DNA of 64,000 nucleotides from Glutamicibacter halophytocola (lineage in GTDB: Bacteria; Actinomycetota; Actinomycetes; Actinomycetales; Micrococcaceae): contig NZ_CP012750.1 of the NCBI RefSeq assembly GCF_001302565.1, positions 310,001 to 374,000 of the forward strand, read 5' to 3'. Below are positions 52,790 through 61,432 of this stretch, in pieces. Below the pieces are notes generated by a model. That model searched no databases. It was not told where the DNA came from and was given only the letters and a program-made list of their open reading frames with translations. Positions within the stretch are counted from its first letter, which is position 1; each line of letters begins with the position of its first letter. The position numbers and the translations under genes are program-made.

Positions 52790-54274
52790 ATGGAAAATCT
52801 TGACTTCGCAGAGTTCTTGTCACGGGTCTCCGATGCATTATGGGGACCAATGGCGTACGTTGTTTTGGGTTTGGGCATTGCCTACTCAGTAGCAACCAAA
52901 GGGGTGCAATTCACGCGCATTCCGGATATGTTTCGGCAGCTCAGGGAGAATGACGGCAGCCAAGGAGGACTGTCATCTTTCCAGGCCCTGGTTCTGGCGC
53001 TCGCCTCGCGAGTTGGCGTCGGAAGTATCGCCGGTGTTGCGACGGCGATCTTTGCTGGCGGCCCTGGTGCGCTTCTGTGGATGGCAGTGACCGGGCTGGT
53101 TGGCTGCACGGTCGGTTACGCCGAGGCTACCCTGTCTCAAGCATTCAAGCGCCGGGTGCTCGACGATGACCGCATTAAGGCCAATGAGGATATCGGCGGG
53201 ATGCCTTATTACATCAAGTACGGGCTCAAGCTCCCCAAAATTGGAGCGCTCGTAGCCGTCCTCGGTGTCATCGGCTATGGAGTCGTCTTCCCGGGCTTCC
53301 AGGTCAACACGATTGCCGCCAGCGCAAAACTGGCGTTCAATGTCCCGTCGTGGATTCCGGCTATCGTGGTGACCCTATTGATTGCCGGCGTGATCTTCGG
53401 CGGAACAACCCGTCTTGTGAAAGTCACCCAGTTCCTCGTCCCTGTCTTGGCGATCGGCTACCTGATTTTGGCCTTGGTGGTTATTGCAATGAATATTGAC
53501 AAGGTGCCTGACGCGCTCATGCTGATTGTTCAGTCGGCAATCGGTGTTCACCCCTTGCTGGGCGGCGTCGCCGGCGCTGCTGTGGCCTGGGGGGTACGGC
53601 GTGCGGTATTTGCCTCGTCCAATGGCCTCGGCGAAGCAACGTTCGCTGCTGCTGCCGCTCGAACCTCGCATCCAGCCAAGCAGGGCCTGGTCCAAACCTT
53701 CAGCATCTACATCGATGTCTTGCTGATTTGCATGGCGACAGGCCTGATGATGATCGTATCGGGGAAGTACAACGTCACCGATGGGGCGGACGGGTACCTG
53801 GTGGGCAACGTTCCTGGTGTTGCTCCCGGTGCCAACTGGGTCCAGGAAGCCATCGATACGGTGGTTCCGGGGTGGGGTGCCGGATTCGTGGCAGTCGCGG
53901 TATTGCTCTTCGGCTTCGCCTGCCTGCTCGCCTACTTCTACGTTGCCAATTCCAACCTGCTGTTCCTGCTCAACGGCAAGTCCGGGCACGGGTGGAAGCT
54001 TGCGCTGAAACTTGGCACCATGGCCATCGTATTCATCGGTTCCATTGCCAACGCGAAGCTGATCTGGGCCGCTGGCGATATTGGATTGGGTCTGATTGCC
54101 TGGGTAAACCTGCTCTGCTTGGCCCTGCTCTTCCCGACCGTTCGCAAGATCCATGCAGACTACGAACGACAGCGAAAGCTTGGGATCAACCCGACATTCG
54201 AGCCTGAAAAACTTGGCATCGAAGGCGCTGACTTCTGGACGGATAGCGACGACAAGGAATCTGTCAGAAAATAG
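52790..54274 (+). CDS. AGCS-family alanine/glycine:cation symporter
   Basis: A 494-residue sodium-amino acid symporter. Seen: GGLSSFQALVLALASRVGVG followed by SIAGVATAIFAGGPGAL and WMAVTGLVG, GGMPYYIKYGL, and GLGEATFAAAAARTSHPAKQG. These are the conserved blocks of the family (the usual 'R.G.GNi.G' reads RVGVGSIAG here). About eleven membrane spans. It lies 112 bases after the amine oxidase gene and probably brings in the amino compound degraded by this cluster. Confidence 0.92.
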   Translation: MENLDFAEFLSRVSDALWGPMAYVVLGLGIAYSVATKGVQFTRIPDMFRQLRENDGSQGGLSSFQALVLALASRVGVGSIAGVATAIFAGGPGALLWMAVTGLVGCTVGYAEATLSQAFKRRVLDDDRIKANEDIGGMPYYIKYGLKLPKIGALVAVLGVIGYGVVFPGFQVNTIAASAKLAFNVPSWIPAIVVTLLIAGVIFGGTTRLVKVTQFLVPVLAIGYLILALVVIAMNIDKVPDALMLIVQSAIGVHPLLGGVAGAAVAWGVRRAVFASSNGLGEATFAAAAARTSHPAKQGLVQTFSIYIDVLLICMATGLMMIVSGKYNVTDGADGYLVGNVPGVAPGANWVQEAIDTVVPGWGAGFVAVAVLLFGFACLLAYFYVANSNLLFLLNGKSGHGWKLALKLGTMAIVFIGSIANAKLIWAAGDIGLGLIAWVNLLCLALLFPTVRKIHADYERQRKLGINPTFEPEKLGIEGADFWTDSDDKESVRK

Positions 54275-54318
54275 CGGGACTCATTGCGAGTCGTATCAAA
54301 GTTGTCAGATATTGAATT

Positions 54319-54328
54319 CGTGATCACA
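54319..54328. promoter_or_regulatory. GntR operator upstream of its own gene
   Basis: CGTGATCACA, 20 bases before the regulator ATG. It matches the sites at 51088 and 55103 and is probably used for autoregulation. Confidence 0.65.
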
Positions 54329-54348
54329 TCCATCGATAGAATGACGGC

Positions 54349-55029
54349 ATGACGTTGAACAAACTCGAACCAGGCGCCTTGGTTGCAGACCAGGTTTTCG
54401 ACGCGATCCACCAAGGAATCACCAACGGTGATCTGGCCGCGGGCCAGCGTCTTAGAATCAGGGATCTTGCAGACCAGCTTGGAACCAGCGTTATGCCCGT
54501 GCGTGATGCGATTCGCCGCTTGGAGGAGAGCGGCCTGGTCGAAACGATCCCCTATCGAGGGGCTGTGGTTCGCGCCTTCACCGCACATGAACTGCTCAAC
54601 GTCTACGCGGTGCGTCGCATCTTGGAAGTCGAAGCGGGCAAACTCGGTGTCGTGAACCTCGACAAGCCCGAGCTGGCCGTCCTGAAGGACCAGTACGACT
54701 CGATGAAGTCGGCCCTTGCTGGCGGAGACCTCGCTGCATGTATTGCACTGGACGAGAAGTTCCTGAGCACCATTTATCTGGCCTCAGGAAATCCCGTGCT
54801 CTTCGAGACCATCGAACGGCTATGGATTCAATGCCGGGCTTATAAATTGATCGGCGCACGTCGTGCTGTGGCCGAAGGCAAATCCCGTCTGCTGTGGGAA
54901 TACCAGTCCAAGATCCTCAAGGCAGTGAAGTCGCACGACGTCGATTTGATCGCTGAGCTGACCGATCAGTCCATCTTCGCTGCGATGGAACGAATTCGCC
55001 AGGCACTTCCCTCGGCCGCGCAGGATTAA
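54349..55029 (+). CDS. GntR-family (FadR/FCD) regulator
   Basis: A 226-residue regulator. The N-terminal winged helix is seen in VFDAIHQGITNGDLAAGQRL, DLADQLGTSVMPVRDAIRRL and VETIPYRGAVV. The C-terminal FCD ligand domain has YAVRRILEVEA and ALDEKFLSTIYLASGN. GntR/FadR proteins bind palindromes of the GTnnnAC type, and GTGATCAC sites occur before this gene, the amine oxidase gene and the DapA-like gene. It therefore most likely controls the whole catabolic group, with an intermediate as inducer. Confidence 0.9.
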   Translation: MTLNKLEPGALVADQVFDAIHQGITNGDLAAGQRLRIRDLADQLGTSVMPVRDAIRRLEESGLVETIPYRGAVVRAFTAHELLNVYAVRRILEVEAGKLGVVNLDKPELAVLKDQYDSMKSALAGGDLAACIALDEKFLSTIYLASGNPVLFETIERLWIQCRAYKLIGARRAVAEGKSRLLWEYQSKILKAVKSHDVDLIAELTDQSIFAAMERIRQALPSAAQD

Positions 55030-55102
55030 TCGCAAGCCCGCTCTTCGAGCGGCTCCGCAAATAGTGAACTTCTAGGGCGAAGCTTTAACCTCTTGTGTGA
55101 TT

Positions 55103-55112
55103 TGTGATCACA
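55103..55112 (+). promoter_or_regulatory. GntR operator upstream of DapA-like gene
   Basis: TGTGATCACA in a 50-base block nearly identical to that upstream of the amine oxidase gene (TTGTGTGATTTGTGATCACA). A leader of about 165 bases follows before the ATG. Confidence 0.75.
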
Positions 55113-55279
55113 TATTACTGTTAAATGAGATCGCCGTTACACCGGAACGAATTCAGGTACTGCCCGTTCCTCTCTACCGTCATAGCCTCACGACGGAATA
55201 AACCAACTGGGCCACCGCGGCTGTCACCATTCACAGCCCCTTGGCATATACACATTCAGAAACTCAAGGAGAATCAAGC

Positions 55280-56185
55280 ATGTCTGCAAATCTTCATGGA
55301 ATCCTCACGGCTCTCATTGCTCCATTCGCCCACGATGGAAGCCTCGACGAAGCGGGGCTGAAAAACCTCGTGGAACGCAGCATCGCCGGCGGCGTGAACG
55401 GGCTGGTCACCTGTGGATCGACAGGTGAATTCAGCGCCATGACGCACGAGGAGCGCAAGCGCGTTGTTGAAGTCGTGGTTCAGGCGGCGGCTGGACGAGT
55501 TCCGGTTGTCGCGCAAACCGGAGCGACGACGGCGCGTGAAGCCATAGAACTCACTCGCCACGCGGAGCAGGTTGGGGCGGACGTTGTCATGATCGTGACC
55601 CCGTACTACGAGCCCATCTCCGTGGAAGAAACGGTTGACTACCTCAAAACCGTGAGTGCCTCGGTTTCGGTACCGGTCATGCTCTACAACATCCCGCCGG
55701 CAACTGGAATCAACCTGGACCCAGAATTGGTTGAGCGGCTGGCCGATGAAATCCCGAATGTCCGCTACATCAAGGACTCCAGCGGAAATATGGAACAAGC
55801 ACTGCAGCTGATCCACAACCTGGGCGACAAGATCGAGACCTACATCGGCTGGGACGTCTTGACGCTGGCCGGCTTGCTCGAAGGCGCCGCAGGCATCGTT
55901 GCCGGGGCCGCAAACGTCGTGCCGCGCGAACTTGCCAATGTCTACGCCGCAGTCCGCGACAACGACTTGGCCAAGGCCCGCCAGCTGTGGAACGAGGTCT
56001 ACCCGGTTATTGACGGGCTGTTGACCGAACCATTCATCCCGGCCATCAAGGCCGCGCTGAAGATCCAAGGGCAGGACTTTGGAGAGCCCCGTTTGCCGAT
56101 TCACCCTGCCAGCAAAGAAACCAGCGCGCGCATCCAAGGACTGCTTGAACAGCTATCCGATCACGCTGCGCCAGTGAACAGCTAA
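55280..56185 (+). CDS. DapA/NAL-family lyase
   Basis: A 301-residue class I aldolase-type lyase. Seen: GLVTCGSTGEFSAMTHEE (GTTGE site), VVAQTGATTAREAIEL, the Tyr of MLYNIPPATGINL and the Schiff-base Lys of NVRYIKDSSGN. Family members include dihydrodipicolinate synthase, N-acetylneuraminate lyase and hydroxyproline-pathway deaminases. With an oxidase, an aldehyde dehydrogenase and an amino-acid carrier under one regulator, a catabolic lyase/deaminase role is far more likely than lysine synthesis. ATG 55280 has AAGGAG 8 bases upstream; the longer start lacks one. Confidence 0.88.
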   Translation: MSANLHGILTALIAPFAHDGSLDEAGLKNLVERSIAGGVNGLVTCGSTGEFSAMTHEERKRVVEVVVQAAAGRVPVVAQTGATTAREAIELTRHAEQVGADVVMIVTPYYEPISVEETVDYLKTVSASVSVPVMLYNIPPATGINLDPELVERLADEIPNVRYIKDSSGNMEQALQLIHNLGDKIETYIGWDVLTLAGLLEGAAGIVAGAANVVPRELANVYAAVRDNDLAKARQLWNEVYPVIDGLLTEPFIPAIKAALKIQGQDFGEPRLPIHPASKETSARIQGLLEQLSDHAAPVNS

Positions 56186-56194
56186 GGAACCGAA

Positions 56195-57685
56195 ATGACT
56201 ACCGCCAACCCAGTGGAAGTACGCCGCAACGAGCAGGCGCGCCCAGCTCCTGCCTTGCCCCCGGCAAAAATCTTTGTCAACGGCGAATTCACATCGCCTG
56301 AAGGCACTGAAGTGTTCACGGTGATCAACCCGAGCAATGAGCAGGACATCCTGGATGTGCCGCGGGCCTCGGTTGAGGATGTCGATCGTGCTGTTTCAGC
56401 TGCACACCAGGCCTTCGCGCACTGGGGGCGTACCGTGCCTTCGGAACGCGCGGCAGCATTGCTGAGCATTGCCGATCGCATGGAGCAAGAACGCCAGGTG
56501 CTGGTGGATCTTGAATCGCTGAATACGGGCAAACCCCAGGCAGTGGCAGAGGACGATGTTGATTCCGCCATCGATTCTTTCCGCTTCATGGCGGGGGCAC
56601 TGCGTGCTGGGACGACGCTGGCGGCCGGTGAATACGCCAAGGACCACACCTCGGTCATTATCAGGGAACCGCTAGGTGTTATCGGAGCCGTGACCCCGTG
56701 GAACTATCCGCTGCTCATGGGCGTTTGGAAAATCGCCCCGATTTTGGCGGCAGGCAACACCTTGGTGATCAAGCCCTCGGAAACCACGCCGCTGACAACC
56801 CTCAAGTTCGCAGAATTGACCGCTGACCTGCTCCCTGCCGGGGTATTCAACGTTGTCACGGGTAGGGGCGCGGTCATTGGAGACCGGCTGGCCTCCCATC
56901 CAGACGTGGCCATGATTGCCTTGACCGGGTCGGTGGGCAGCGGGCAATCCGTTGCCGCGTCCGCGGCGGATTCGGTCAAGCGGGTGCACCTGGAACTGGG
57001 CGGGAAGGCCCCGGTCGTTGTATTCGACGATGCCGATCTTGATGCGACGGTTGCCGGGCTGCGCAACGGCGGTTTCTGGAATGCGGGTCAGGAGTGCGGA
57101 GCCGCCTGCCGCGTTCTGGTCCATGAGTCCATTGCAGAAGAATTCACTGCCAAGCTCGCTGAAGCGGTGCAGAGCTTGGTCGTGGGGGAACCGGGCGCAG
57201 GGGCCGAAGTTGAAATCGGGCCAATGATTTCCCGTGCGCACTACGAACGCGTGCTGGAACATCTGAAACTTGCCGAAGAAGAAGGCAACGAGTTTGCCAC
57301 CGGCGGACACGCTGTGCCGAGCAAGGGCTACTTCATTGCTCCCACGGTGATCAAGGCTTCTAAGGGCGCCGCATGCACCCAGCAAGAAATTTTTGGCCCC
57401 GTTGTCTCCGTGGAGACCTTTTCTCAGGAGGACGAAGCAATTTCGCGGGCCAACGAAGTTCCCTTTGGGTTGGCTGCTTCGGTCTGGACCAAGGACGCTC
57501 AGCGCAGCCATTACGTGGCTTCCCGCTTGGACGCGGGAACCGTTTGGGTCAATGCGCACCTGGTTTTGGCAACTGAAATGCCCTGGGGCGGGTTCAAGGG
57601 GTCCGGATACGGCCGCGACCTCTCGGCCTATGCCTTGGACGACTATTCGAGAACCAAGCACGTGATGCACAATATGGCCCGATAG
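56195..57685 (+). CDS. aldehyde dehydrogenase (gamma-aminobutyraldehyde/betaine aldehyde type)
   Basis: A 496-residue NAD-dependent aldehyde dehydrogenase. Seen: GAVTPWNYPLLMGVWKIAPI, LALTGSVGSGQSVAASAADS-like LTGSVGSGQ, HLELGGKAPVVVFDDADL (catalytic Glu) and GFWNAGQECGAACRVLV (catalytic Cys), and EIFGPVVSVETF. The GQ.C.A..RV pattern is that of 4-aminobutyraldehyde dehydrogenases. It follows the DapA-like gene by 9 bases, so it is the last step in the same operon, turning an aldehyde product into the acid. Its 3' end is copied in the tandem duplication that follows. Confidence 0.92.
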   Translation: MTTANPVEVRRNEQARPAPALPPAKIFVNGEFTSPEGTEVFTVINPSNEQDILDVPRASVEDVDRAVSAAHQAFAHWGRTVPSERAAALLSIADRMEQERQVLVDLESLNTGKPQAVAEDDVDSAIDSFRFMAGALRAGTTLAAGEYAKDHTSVIIREPLGVIGAVTPWNYPLLMGVWKIAPILAAGNTLVIKPSETTPLTTLKFAELTADLLPAGVFNVVTGRGAVIGDRLASHPDVAMIALTGSVGSGQSVAASAADSVKRVHLELGGKAPVVVFDDADLDATVAGLRNGGFWNAGQECGAACRVLVHESIAEEFTAKLAEAVQSLVVGEPGAGAEVEIGPMISRAHYERVLEHLKLAEEEGNEFATGGHAVPSKGYFIAPTVIKASKGAACTQQEIFGPVVSVETFSQEDEAISRANEVPFGLAASVWTKDAQRSHYVASRLDAGTVWVNAHLVLATEMPWGGFKGSGYGRDLSAYALDDYSRTKHVMHNMAR

Positions 57686-57703
57686 ATAACAGGGCTGGAA
57701 CGG

Positions 57704-57746
57704 CTGTGGCCGCCACCTCCGATGAATTCGGAAGTGGCGGCCACAG
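57704..57746. terminator. hairpin terminator, copy 1
   Basis: CTGTGGCCGCCAC pairs with GTGGCGGCCACAG around TGAATT. It would serve both the dehydrogenase gene and, as copy 2, katG. Confidence 0.8.
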
Positions 57747-57765
57747 CTTTGAGCCCTGGGTCTGC

Positions 57766-57897
57766 TTACTTGCGCAGTTCGAAGCGATCAGCATCCATGA
57801 GGTTGGTCCAGGCCGCGGCGAAGTCCTTGACGAACTTCTGCTTGGCCCAGGCCGGAGCGTAAACCTCGGCCAGTGCGCGCAGCCCGGAGTTCGGTTC
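57766..57897 (-). pseudogene. katG 3' end fragment (duplicate)
   Basis: Encodes [20 protein letters not shown] and [13 protein letters not shown], matching the last 44 or so codons of katG with several changes. It has no start and arises from the tandem duplication. Confidence 0.9.
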
Positions 57898-58001
57898 AAA
57901 TGCTCCGGATGCGGGCGCGGCCTCCCAGCCTATGCCTTGGTCGGCTATTCGAGAACCAAGCACGTGATGCACAATATGGCCCGATAACAGGGCTGGAACG
58001 G

Positions 58002-58044
58002 CTGTGGCCGCCACCTCCGATGAATTCGGAAGTGGCGGCCACAG
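58002..58044. terminator. hairpin terminator, copy 2
   Basis: Identical stem to 57704-57746, 20 bases past the katG stop on the minus strand. Confidence 0.8.
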
Positions 58045-58063
58045 CTTTGAGCCCTGGGGCTGC

Positions 58064-60244
58064 TTACTTGCGCAGTTCGAAGCGATCTGCATCCATGAGC
58101 TTCGCCCAGGCTGCAGCGAAGTCCTTGACGAACTTCTGCTTGGCATCGTCCGAAGCGTAAACCTCGGCCAGTGCGCGCAGCTCGGAGTTGGAGCCGAAGA
58201 CCAGGTCTACGCGGCTGCCGACCCAGCGGCCGTCAGTGGTTGCGTAGGTCTTCTCTTCTGCATCCGGGGTCCATTCAAGGCCCAGTTCCAGCAGGTTGGC
58301 GAAGAAGTCGTTGGTCAGCACGCCCGGGGTATCGGTGAATACGCCGGTGTTCGAGCCATCCCAGTTGTTGCCCAGTACGCGCAGCCCGCCCACCAGTACG
58401 GTGGTTTCCGGTGCGGTCAGGCCCAGCAGGTTGGCGCGGTCCAGCAGCAGGTACTCGGAAGGCAGGTTCAAGAAGCCCGAGTCGTAGTTGCGGAATCCGT
58501 CAGCTACTGGCTCCAGCCATGCGAACTGCTCGACGTCGGTCTGCTCCTGGGTAGCGTCAACACGCCCCGGAGTGAAAGGAACCTCGATCTGCTGGCCAGC
58601 AGCCGATGCTGCCAGCTCAACACCTACGTTGCCGGCCAAAACCACAACGTCGGCGAAGGAGGTCTTGATGGCGGAAGTGGCGTTGAAGTTGTCAACGATC
58701 TCTTCCAGCTTCGCGATCACTGGCTTGAGCTGCTCTGGCTGGTTCACGCTCCAGGAAACCTGTGGTTCCAAGCGGATGCGTCCGCCGTTGGCACCGCCGC
58801 GCTTGTCTGAGGAGCGGAAGGTTGCCGCTGCCTTCCAAGCGGTGGAGACCAGCTGCTGCACGCTCAGGCCGGATTCCTTGATCAGGTCCTTGAGTGCCGA
58901 AACTTCTGCAGCGCCCAGGGTGGTTTCTGGTGCAGCTGGCAGTGGATCCTGCCACAGCAGATCTTCTGCTGGAACCTCTGGACCGAAGTAGCGGGACTTC
59001 GGGCCCATGTCGCGGTGGGTCAGCTTGAACCACGCACGAGCGAAGGCGTCGGCAAACTTGTCCTGGTTGTCCTTGAACTCGCGGGAGATCTTCTCGTAGG
59101 AAGGATCGAAGCGCAGGGCCAGGTCGCTGGTGAGCATGCGTGGCTCGCGGCGAACCGAGGAGTTGTGGGCCATTGGAACCATGTCGGCTCCGCCGTTGTC
59201 CTTTGGACGCCACTGCTGGGCGCCGGCAGGGGAGTGGAACAGTTCCCACTCGTAAGCGAAGAGGATGTGGAAGAACTCGTTGTCCCAACGGGTTGGGTGG
59301 TAGGTCCAGGTAACTTCCAGGCCGGAGCCGATGGTGTCATCGCCGTTGCCGGTACCGAAGTCGGACTTCCAGCCCAGACCCTGCATTTCCAGCGGGGAAG
59401 CTTCCGGGTCGCCGCTCTTGTGCGACTCGGCGCTGGCACCGTGGGTCTTGCCGAAGGTGTGGCCACCGGCAATCAGGGCGACGGTTTCCTCGTCGTCCAT
59501 GCCCATGCGGCGGAAGGTTTCACGGATATCCGCTGCGGAAGCCAGTGGGTCGGCAACGCCGTCTGGGCCTTCTGGGTTGACGTAGATCAGGCCCATCTGG
59601 ACAGCTGCCAGTGGTGCGTCGAGGTTGCGGGCGCCGGTGTAGCGTTCGCTTTCCAGCCATACCTTCTCAGGACCCCAGTAAACGTCTTCGTCTGGTTCCC
59701 AGACGTCCTTGCGGCCACCGGCGAAGCCGAAGGTCTCAAAGCCCATGTCTTCCAGCGCGACGTTGCCGGCCAGGATCATGAGGTCAGCCCAGGAGATGGA
59801 CTGGCCGTACTTCTTCTTCACAGGCCACAGCAGACGGCGAGCCTTATCCAGGTTCACGTTATCTGGCCACGAGTTCAGCGGAGCGAAGCGCTGCTGGCCT
59901 GCAGATCCGCCACCGCGGCCGTCGTGCGAGCGGTAGGTGCCGGCAGAGTGCCAAGCCATGCGAATCAGGAAGGGACCGTAGTGGCCGAAGTCAGCTGGCC
60001 ACCAGTCGTAGGACTTGGTCATGACCTCGGCGAGATCAGCCTTGACTGCTGCCAGATCCAGAGCTTCGAAAGCCTTGATGTAATCGAAGTCTGCATCCAG
60101 GGGGTTGGTAGCCTCCTGATTCTTTGCAAGGATCTTCAGATTCAGCTTATTTGGCCACCACTCGGTGTTGGCGTTTCCCTGGGTCGGGTGTACTCGACCG
60201 GTGTTGCCTACAACCGGGCACTGACCTGCTGTTGTCTCAGACAT
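58064..60244 (-). CDS. katG: catalase-peroxidase
   Basis: A 726-residue bifunctional haem enzyme of normal length. Seen: the distal site [20 protein letters not shown] (Arg, Trp, His), the proximal-side [16 protein letters not shown], the [21 protein letters not shown] and [13 protein letters not shown] segments with the adduct Tyr and a following Met, and the second half-domain with [13 protein letters not shown]. It destroys hydrogen peroxide and is the classic partner of FurA. Start [13 protein letters not shown] has AAGGAAG upstream. furA ends 92 bases upstream on the same strand. Confidence 0.97.
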   Translation of the reverse strand: MSETTAGQCPVVGNTGRVHPTQGNANTEWWPNKLNLKILAKNQEATNPLDADFDYIKAFEALDLAAVKADLAEVMTKSYDWWPADFGHYGPFLIRMAWHSAGTYRSHDGRGGGSAGQQRFAPLNSWPDNVNLDKARRLLWPVKKKYGQSISWADLMILAGNVALEDMGFETFGFAGGRKDVWEPDEDVYWGPEKVWLESERYTGARNLDAPLAAVQMGLIYVNPEGPDGVADPLASAADIRETFRRMGMDDEETVALIAGGHTFGKTHGASAESHKSGDPEASPLEMQGLGWKSDFGTGNGDDTIGSGLEVTWTYHPTRWDNEFFHILFAYEWELFHSPAGAQQWRPKDNGGADMVPMAHNSSVRREPRMLTSDLALRFDPSYEKISREFKDNQDKFADAFARAWFKLTHRDMGPKSRYFGPEVPAEDLLWQDPLPAAPETTLGAAEVSALKDLIKESGLSVQQLVSTAWKAAATFRSSDKRGGANGGRIRLEPQVSWSVNQPEQLKPVIAKLEEIVDNFNATSAIKTSFADVVVLAGNVGVELAASAAGQQIEVPFTPGRVDATQEQTDVEQFAWLEPVADGFRNYDSGFLNLPSEYLLLDRANLLGLTAPETTVLVGGLRVLGNNWDGSNTGVFTDTPGVLTNDFFANLLELGLEWTPDAEEKTYATTDGRWVGSRVDLVFGSNSELRALAEVYASDDAKQKFVKDFAAAWAKLMDADRFELRK

Positions 60245-60336
60245 ATGCTCTTCCTTCCGGATTTTTTGGGGTTTGTGGTTCGATGTTCATCGCCCGAGGG
60301 GGTCCCGAATGATGACAAAGTTTTGGGGCCGTGCGG

Positions 60337-60771
60337 CTACCCGCCGAGATTCTTAGCCTGGCACTCGGGGCAGGTGCCCCAATAGATGACTTCGGCTTCA
60401 TCGATCTTGAAGCCGTGGTCATCCGACGCGTGCAAACAAGGGGCTCCGCCGACAGCGCAGTCGACGTCAGCTAGGGTTCCGCACTGGCGGCACACCACGT
60501 GATGATGGTTGTCGCCGACGCGGGTTTCGTAGCGTGCGATATGCCCTTGAGGCTGTATCTGGCGGATGACGCCCAAACTGGTGAACAGCTTGAGCGAATC
60601 GTAGACCGCCTGGTGTGACACCGTGGGATGCTCACTGTGGACCGCCGAAATAATTGTTTCGGTGTCCGCGTGAGGGTGCGCGGCAACCGCAGCGAGTACC
60701 GCAACGCGTGGTTGCGTGACTCGCATAGAGGCAGCCTTGAGCACTTGCTCGATCCCGTCCAGAGATGTCAT
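60337..60771 (-). CDS. furA: Fur-family repressor (FurA)
   Basis: A 144-residue Fur protein. Seen: the N-terminal winged helix (MRVTQPRVAVLAAVAAHPHA, VSHQAVYDSLKLFTSLGVIR), the metal site HHHVVCRQCG, and a second CxxC near the end (GTCPECQ). As in mycobacteria, it lies just upstream of katG and should repress both; release under oxidative stress raises catalase. The inverted repeat at 60788-60812, 17 bases before its ATG, is the likely operator. Confidence 0.95.
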   Translation of the reverse strand: MTSLDGIEQVLKAASMRVTQPRVAVLAAVAAHPHADTETIISAVHSEHPTVSHQAVYDSLKLFTSLGVIRQIQPQGHIARYETRVGDNHHHVVCRQCGTLADVDCAVGGAPCLHASDDHGFKIDEAEVIYWGTCPECQAKNLGG

Positions 60772-60787
60772 ATCTTCAGCATGACCG

Positions 60788-60812
60788 CTTATCTTGAATG
60801 AGTCAAGATAAG
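60788..60812. promoter_or_regulatory. FurA operator
   Basis: Perfect 10-base inverted repeat CTTATCTTGA / TCAAGATAAG with 5-base spacer, immediately upstream of furA. Confidence 0.85.
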
Positions 60813-61432
60813 TAGAGGTGTATTTCAGGTTGCTACGCGATGTTCCCTGATTAACTTCTGGTGTTCAGTGCTGGTTAGTAAATATTCTTATTTCGGAATA
60901 TGTCTTATGTGTTTGGCGTAGGAGCCGAAGTTACCGCAAAAACCGAACGAGTAGCCCGCCCTCGGCAGAATTCGCCAAGGTATCAGGCCACGGATTTTGC
61001 TGCGCACGACCTGGAATTCTGGGCGGCTTCGGGCAGGAATTATGCACACGCGAGCAAGCTCACATAGCTGTGAACAGACTATGAGCAGTACGCCATGAAC
61101 GGGGTGCTTGAGGCAAAAAACCGCGAGAATCAGGCGCTCTGGTTTGACCAATGGGTGTGGGTCGACCATGCTTAAAAAGGCCTATTTAGGATTTATTGTG
61201 ACAATTCGAGAAGAAATAGCGTCGGGTCACCGGTAATATTCCCGTGGCAATATGCAGGGTCAGTTGTATCAATCAGCACCCTCTGACGCTAGATTTGGAT
61301 TCAGTGAATCGACACCGATAAGCAATTCGCAATCAAGCACACTGCAGGGCAATCGCGTCCCCTCGAAGCGATAACTCGCCGGGCGCCGGCAGGACTTCGT
61401 TCGCCGAGCCTTACCAGTGAAGGAAGAACGCA
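60813..61432. other. gene-free stretch between furA and the BCCT gene
   Basis: About 620 bases. A minus-strand frame (60888-61169, 93 codons) has no ribosome site or family features, and I do not believe it. The last 200 bases are moderately AT-rich and hold the transporter's promoter. Confidence 0.5.

Larger units (their letters stand above)
57602..58199. repeat. tandem duplication across the ALDH-katG junction (about 300 bp)
   Basis: Copy 1 (about 57602-57897) has the aldehyde dehydrogenase 3' end, the hairpin and the katG 3' end. Copy 2 (about 57904-58199) has a broken repeat of the same dehydrogenase tail (GTGATGCACAATATGGCCCG at both), the hairpin, and the true katG end. The copies differ by a GATA indel after the dehydrogenase stop and by scattered substitutions, more in the parts that are no longer functional. 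Confidence 0.9.

Noticed and set aside
60888..61169. 93-codon minus-strand frame between furA and the BCCT gene
   Set aside because: No ribosome site, no homology pattern, sits in intergenic DNA.
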